38,866 nt of DNA from Propionibacterium australiense (GTDB lineage Bacteria > Actinomycetota > Actinomycetes > Propionibacteriales > Propionibacteriaceae): assembly GCF_003666605.1 (NCBI RefSeq), contig NZ_RCIV01000022.1, forward strand, positions 1 through 38,866, written 5' to 3'. The notes under the pieces were generated by a model that saw only the letters and a program-made list of their open reading frames with translations, searched no databases and was not told the DNA's origin. Position numbers and translations under genes: made by a program. Every line of letters begins with the position of its first letter. Position 1 is the stretch's first letter. Shown here piece after piece: positions 32,828-38,866 of the stretch.

Positions 32828-32950
32828 GTTGGTCAGGACAATCGCCTCGCTCGTGCCAGCACCACGAGCGGCGGGCACGGACCTGGCGTCGCTGAGGGGC
32901 GGCGCTGCCACGAGTGAGCCGCAGGCTCACGAGCCGAGAAGGAGAACGCC
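32828..32950 (+). other. Remainder of the ilvB leader with two hairpins
   Basis: GCTCGTG-N7-CACGAGC (32849-32869) and GTGAGCC-GCA-GGCTCAC (32914-32930) lie between the attenuator and the ilvB ribosome binding site AAGGAG. The second ends close to that site and could affect translation. No open frame worth calling. Confidence 0.45.
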
Positions 32951-34707
32951 ATGGCAGGCGAACCGACGTCGCGCGAGACCGGCGCGACTGAGCTCACCGG
33001 CGCCCAAGCGCTGCTGAAGTCCCTCGAGAAACTCGGGATCGACACCGTATTCGGTCTTCCCGGCGGCGCGATCCTCCCGCTGTACGATCCCCTGTTCGAC
33101 TCAGACATCCGCCATGTCCTGGTCCGCCACGAGCAGGCCGCCGGCCACGCGGCCGAGGGCTACGCCGTCGCAACCGGCCGGGTCGGCGTCTGCATCGCCA
33201 CCTCGGGTCCGGGCGCCACCAACCTCGTGACCCCCATTGGCGACGCCTACATGGACTCGGTGCCGCTCATCGCCATCACCGGCCAGGTGAAGTCGACAGC
33301 CATCGGCACCGACGCCTTCCAGGAGGCCGACATCAGGGGCATCACGACCCCGATCACCAAGCACAACTTCCTCATCACCCACGCCGAGGACATTCCCGCA
33401 GCGCTGGCCGAGGCCTACCACATCGCCCGGACGGGCCGTCCGGGGCCGGTCCTCGTCGACGTCGCGGGTGACGCCCTGCGACAGGTCGTGCCCTTCGTGT
33501 GGCCCGAGAAGATCGCGCTGCCCGGCTACAAGCCCACCGTGACGCCCCACGCCAAGCAGATGTCGTCCGCCGCGCGTGTGCTGGCCGCGGCCGAACGCCC
33601 CGTGCTCATCGCCGGCGGCGGCGTCATCCGCGCCAGGGCGGCGAAGGAGCTCAAGGCCTTCGTCGAGCTCATGGGGATCCCGGTGGCCACCACGCTGACC
33701 GCCAAGGGTGTCTTCCCCAGCACCGATCCGCTCTACCTGGGCATGCCCGGCATGCACGGCACGGTGGCGGCCGTCGGCGCGATCCAGCGCGCCGACGTGG
33801 TGCTCGCCGTCGGCATGCGCTTCGACGACCGGGTCACCGGCGAGCTGTCGACCTTCGCCCCGCACGCCACCGTGATCCACGCCGACATCGACCCGGCCGA
33901 GATCAGCAAGAACATCAACGCCGACGTGCCGATCGTCGGCGACGCCCGCAAGGTGCTCGCCGGTCTCGCCGACCGGCTGGAGAGCAAGAAGCGCCAGGAC
34001 CTGAGTTCCTGGCACGAGTACCTTCAGGGCCTCAAGGACCGCTACCAGGTGGCCAAGGAGCGCTCGGCCGACGGCACGCTCAGCCCGCAGTGGGTGATCG
34101 AGCGCATCGGCGAGAAGTTCGGTCCCGAGGCGATCTACGCCACCGGCGTCGGCCAGCACCAGATGTGGGCCGCGCACCTGCTGCCGGTCGACCAGCCCAA
34201 CCACTTCCTGACCAGCGGTGGCGCCGGAACGATGGGCTACTGCGTGCCGGCGGCGATGGGCGCCAAGGTCGGTGCGCCGGACAAGGTGGTCATCGGTGTC
34301 GACGGCGACGGTTGCTTCCAGATGACGAACCAGGAGATCGTCACCTGCGCGCTCAACCACATCCCGGTGAAGATCGCGGTGATCAACAACAGCGCGCTCG
34401 GCATGGTGCGGCAGTGGCAGTCACTGTTCTACAACGAGCGCTACTCGCACACCGATCTGCACTCGGACCAGCTGCCGGACATCCCGAAGCTGGCCGAGGC
34501 CATGGGTGCGGTCGGGCTGCGGGCGAGGACCGAGGACGAGGTCGACGAGGTCCTAGCCAAGGCTGCCGCCATCAACGACGCACCGGTCGTCATGGAGTTC
34601 GTCTGTGAGAAGGACGCCATGGTCTGGCCGATGGTCGCCGCGGGCACCAGCAATGATGACATCAAGATCGCGCGCGACATGGCGCCGAACTGGGGGGAGG
34701 ACGAGCT

Positions 34708-34711
<4 letters not shown>
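32951..34711 (+). CDS. ilvB: Acetolactate synthase large subunit
   Basis: A 586-residue ThDP- and FAD-dependent enzyme that forms acetolactate or acetohydroxybutyrate, the first common step to Val, Leu and Ile. Glu61 in [14 protein letters not shown] activates Th[44 protein letters not shown] and MRFDDRVTG are catalytic-subunit motifs. The ThDP/Mg site is [14 protein letters not shown] with the later [18 protein letters not shown] precedes the ATG. Length is standard. Its stop overlaps ilvN (GTGA). Transcription is probably controlled by the upstream attenuator. Confidence 0.97.
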
Positions 34712-36314
<1,603 letters not shown>

Positions 36315-36350
36315 TCGCGTGAGGGTGGCCCGGCCGCCCGTTCGCCACGA

Positions 36351-36387
36351 GCAGGGGCTCCGCACCGCGATGGTGCGGGGCCCCTGC
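36351..36387 (+). terminator. Terminator of the ilv operon
   Basis: A 16-bp stem with a single G-T pair (arms 36351-36366 and 36372-36387) and a five-base loop, 37 bases after the ilvC stop. The tail is TGCGTCCTGG, so the U-tract is poor, but the stem is very strong. Confidence 0.75.
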
Positions 36388-36596
36388 TGCGTCCTGGTCA
36401 CCGGCCGGGCCCGCAGTCACTGGCCGGCGCCGGCACGGGCCAGGCGGGGCCTTGTCCGCGAGCGGTGCGCTCACCGGAGAACCGGTGACCGCATCGCGCC
36501 CGGCCGCGGCGTGGAGCTGCTCGACGCGGCACCGAGCGCCATCTGGGGCCGGTGCGACAATGACCACCACGATGAATCATGGCCAGAGGAATCGGC

Positions 36597-37634
36597 ATGA
36601 ACACCTATGAGATCGCGTTCGACCCCGAACCCGACACCCAGACGACGCTCCTCCGGGAGTTCCTCCTCCCGTGTCGACAGCGCGGGGGACGGCACGCCCA
36701 CCTCGACCTCCCGGCGACGATCCTCCGGGAGGCCGAGACGGTCGCGCAGGCCGTCGAGGGGGCCGAACGCGACTTCCCCCAGCTCGTCATCGTCTCGGCG
36801 CGGCAGATCGTGCCGTTCCCCAACCCGAGCTGGGACGAACTCAGGATGGTGCTCGACGAGGCGTTCGGCGACGAACCGGCGCTCACCACCAACGTCCGGG
36901 ACGTCGTGCACGTCATCGGTGCCTTGGAGGCGTACTACGCCCCCGGCATGATGACGTACCAGATCGTGGAAGACGAGGACAGCGTCGTCAGCAGGTACAG
37001 CCCGTGGGTCGCGCTCGAGATCGAGGACCCGCTCCGCGGCTTGTACCGGGGCGACACATTGTTCCGGGTCGGCGATCTGCTCCCCGATCCCCACGTCCAG
37101 GCCAGCGACAGCGAAGGCTCTCTCGACCCGAAGGACGTGTGCCGCGACCTGGACACATTCGTCGCCCAGCAGGTCGTCCGCACGTTGCGGGCATTGGTGG
37201 GTGCCGACGCACGCCAGCTCCACGCCGAGCGGCACGCCTGGAACGGCTTCATCGATTGGCAGGCACGACGGGGGAACCCCGAGTGCCACCAGTGCGGTCT
37301 GCCCACCGTCCGCCGCGACGAGGCCTGGTACTGCGACTCCTGCGGCGTCCAGCCGACACTCGACGCGATCATCCAGACGCTTCGCGACGACTACGACTGC
37401 ACCGTCACCTACACGGCCCGCTCACACCATGCCCCCGCGCGCCTGCACGTGACACCGCCCGGGAACGGCGCGCCGGACGAGATGCTGACGAACCTTCAGC
37501 GCGTCATCGGTCGCCGGATGGTCCTCCCCGCCACCGCCGACACCGCAGCACCCATCACCGCCGGGCCGATCACGATCGGTGACGAGACGTTCGTCATCAC
37601 GGTCGGCGACGACGCCCGCCCCTCCACCACGTGA
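36597..37634 (+). CDS. Unrecognised protein with a C-terminal zinc ribbon
   Basis: A 345-residue soluble protein I do not recognise. The first 230 or so residues look mixed alpha/beta without known motifs (LPATILREAETVAQAVEGAERDFPQLVIVSARQIVPFP). Near residue 247 there is CHQCGLPTVRRDEAWYCDSCG, a CxxC-N12-CxxC zinc ribbon, with the second knuckle right after an aromatic pair. The C-terminal 70 residues hold two short beta-like segments. AGAGGAA lies before the ATG at 36597; an ATG six codons earlier lacks this. It follows the ilv terminator, so it is separately transcribed, and is convergent with the sorC-type gene. Zinc ribbon proteins often bind nucleic acid, but nothing here proves that. 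Confidence 0.7.
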   Translation: MNTYEIAFDPEPDTQTTLLREFLLPCRQRGGRHAHLDLPATILREAETVAQAVEGAERDFPQLVIVSARQIVPFPNPSWDELRMVLDEAFGDEPALTTNVRDVVHVIGALEAYYAPGMMTYQIVEDEDSVVSRYSPWVALEIEDPLRGLYRGDTLFRVGDLLPDPHVQASDSEGSLDPKDVCRDLDTFVAQQVVRTLRALVGADARQLHAERHAWNGFIDWQARRGNPECHQCGLPTVRRDEAWYCDSCGVQPTLDAIIQTLRDDYDCTVTYTARSHHAPARLHVTPPGNGAPDEMLTNLQRVIGRRMVLPATADTAAPITAGPITIGDETFVITVGDDARPSTT

Positions 37635-37737
37635 GGACTGTTCCGGATCGCGGACGACCCGGCCCGGGCGCTTCCCCGCTCTCCGCATCGCAGGCTCACG
37701 GTCGGCGAATGCGTGGTAGCACGGCGCCGATCGGGCC

Positions 37738-38685
37738 TCAGCCGCCGGCCAGCGCCAGCACGGCCTGAGCGGTGGGCACGTCCGTCACGAGGGCCGACAT
37801 GAGTCCGCCGCGCAGGCAGCCCAGGATGGCCGGGGCCTTGGTCCGGCCCCACGCCACCGCGATGACGTTCGAGATGCCCTTCAGCCGTTCGAAGGGGACC
37901 GCGAGCAGGCGCTGGCAGAAGTGCGAGTCCACGTGGTGCCCCTGCGCGTCGATGTGGTGGCCGCAGATGTGCCCCACCGAACCGGCCCTGAGCAGTTCGT
38001 CGTGCTCGGCGGCGGTGATGTAGCTGTCGAAGATCACGCCGTCGTGGCTGCGCGTGGTGGCGCCGATGCCGGTGAGCATGACGTCGGCGTGCCCGGCCAT
38101 GGCCAGTGTCATCGACACCGATTCCTCGCGGCGCAGTGCGACGGCGACCCTGGGGGAGCGGACGACCAGTGGCGCCGGCAGCAGCCGGTAGGAGGCCTTC
38201 AGGTGCTGGGCCAGCTGCCGGCAGATCTCGGGGGAGTCCACCGAGTTGTTGTCCTGCGCGATCGTGCCGATGGCCTGGACTATCGTCGCGTCCGGCCGGT
38301 GCAGCGGGGCCATCGCGTGCACGACGTGGGGCACCGAGTTGCCATTGGTGATGGCCAGCACGCAGTCGGGGCTGATGGCCTCGCCGAGCAGGCCGGCCGC
38401 CAGCTGGGAGACGTCCGAGACGTCCTGCCCGGCGTCCTCGACCGAGACGCGCACCTGGCTGAGACCGAAGCCGTCGGTGAGCGCCTGTTCGAGCTCGAAG
38501 GCGCGTTCGAGCGGGTGCCCGACGGTGAACCGGATGATGCCGAGCTCGCGGGCCTGTCGCAGCATGCGGGAGACCATCGAGCGGGAGTAGCCGATCTCGG
38601 CGGCGATGTCGGCCTGGCTGCGGTCGTCGATCCAGTAGGCGCGCGCCACCTGCAGCAGGAGAGAGAGCTGATCACGGTCAACCAT
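37738..38685 (-). CDS. SorC-family sugar-binding transcriptional regulator
   Basis: A 315-residue regulator. The N-terminal helix-turn-helix is LLLQVARAYWIDDRSQADIAAEIGYSRSMVSRMLRQARELGIIRFTV, typical of the SorC/DeoR-like group. The C-terminal sugar-binding domain has LGEAISPDCVLAITNGNSVPHVVHAM, ATIVQAIGTIAQDNNSVDSPEICRQLA, and DVMLTGIGATTRSH. Such proteins sense phosphorylated sugars or polyols. The target is probably an operon beginning beyond the right edge, because the upstream region carries operator-like palindromes. No sugar-metabolism gene is seen here. Confidence 0.88.
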   Translation of the reverse strand: MVDRDQLSLLLQVARAYWIDDRSQADIAAEIGYSRSMVSRMLRQARELGIIRFTVGHPLERAFELEQALTDGFGLSQVRVSVEDAGQDVSDVSQLAAGLLGEAISPDCVLAITNGNSVPHVVHAMAPLHRPDATIVQAIGTIAQDNNSVDSPEICRQLAQHLKASYRLLPAPLVVRSPRVAVALRREESVSMTLAMAGHADVMLTGIGATTRSHDGVIFDSYITAAEHDELLRAGSVGHICGHHIDAQGHHVDSHFCQRLLAVPFERLKGISNVIAVAWGRTKAPAILGCLRGGLMSALVTDVPTAQAVLALAGG

Positions 38686-38749
38686 GGATGCCTCACGAGT
38701 GTGCGATGGTGAGGAAGGATACTCTCAGCGCCAGTCTAGGAGGGTTATT

Positions 38750-38767
38750 CAAAACTCTTGGTTTGAG
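38750..38767. promoter_or_regulatory. Palindromic site upstream of the sorC-type gene
   Basis: TCAAAAC-TCTT-GGTTTGA is a 7-bp dyad with one mismatch in an AT-rich stretch 65-82 bases before the regulator start. A second dyad, TTGG-GTTA-CCAA, lies near 38844-38855. Either could bind the regulator. Confidence 0.4.
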
Positions 38768-38866
38768 GGGTGATCTTGGAGGCTATTTCACCAGTATGGG
38801 CGTGTCATGATAAAAGGTGAGGGCCTGCCACAGAGATAATTGGGTTACCAAACACTCGACAATCTC

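Overview
The window is GC-rich DNA from the chromosome of a Gram-positive actinomycete. The evidence is the actinobacterial gene neighbourhoods (parA-RHH-scpA-scpB-rluB; pafB-pafC-tatA-tatC-helY), strongly GC-biased third codon positions, many GTG/TTG starts, several apparently leaderless genes (a -10-like hexamer six bases before the start codon), a lipoprotein, and cell-wall-type surface proteins with Cna-B and pilin-like domains. A member of the Propionibacteriaceae or a relative is a reasonable guess, but this is inference. I saw no tRNA, rRNA, CRISPR array, complete insertion sequence or phage gene.

Positions 1-18,400 are an accessory-type region of short, independent units. In order: the end of a PH-like membrane protein; a large beta-helix/Cna-B surface protein with a variant MPRTG sorting motif; an azlD gene beside a truncated azlC remnant; a SUFU-family protein; a marR-MATE efflux operon; a cupin / carboxymuconolactone-decarboxylase-like / aldo-keto reductase operon; an XRE repressor with a small membrane protein behind tandem 19-bp operator-like repeats; a cytochrome P450 with an atypical I-helix; a pilin-like surface protein that seems to have lost its isopeptide residues and sorting motif; a threonine aldolase divergent from a marR-nitroreductase operon; an SDR; and an acetyltransferase-hydrolase pair.

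Positions 18,500-31,900 are conserved core genes. The first operon serves chromosome segregation and ribosome maturation (ParA, RHH-like protein, ScpA, ScpB, RluB-type pseudouridine synthase). A two-domain FKBP lipoprotein follows, convergent with glutamyl-Q tRNA(Asp) synthetase. Next come pafB-pafC (WYL regulators), tatA-tatC (protein export), a convergent HAD phosphatase, the helicase helY, a small monooxygenase and hisF.

Positions 32,630-36,390 hold the branched-chain amino acid operon ilvB-ilvN-ilvC. It is preceded by a convincing attenuator: a ten-codon leader peptide (MLASRILVLA) rich in Leu, Ile and Val codons, a 9-bp hairpin, and the only textbook U-tract terminator in the window. It ends in a 16-bp-stem terminator. 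The ilvN-ilvC spacer contains a perfect 20-bp tandem duplication. The right end holds an unrecognised zinc-ribbon protein and a SorC-type sugar-responsive regulator, whose upstream region is markedly AT-rich and carries operator-like palindromes.

I did not find a clearly new multi-gene system. The most promising observations are the ilv attenuator with its unusual leader peptide, the degenerate pilin-like protein, the P450 lacking the I-helix threonine, the acetyltransferase lacking a hexapeptide rung, and several strong unassigned palindromes or repeats that look like operators.
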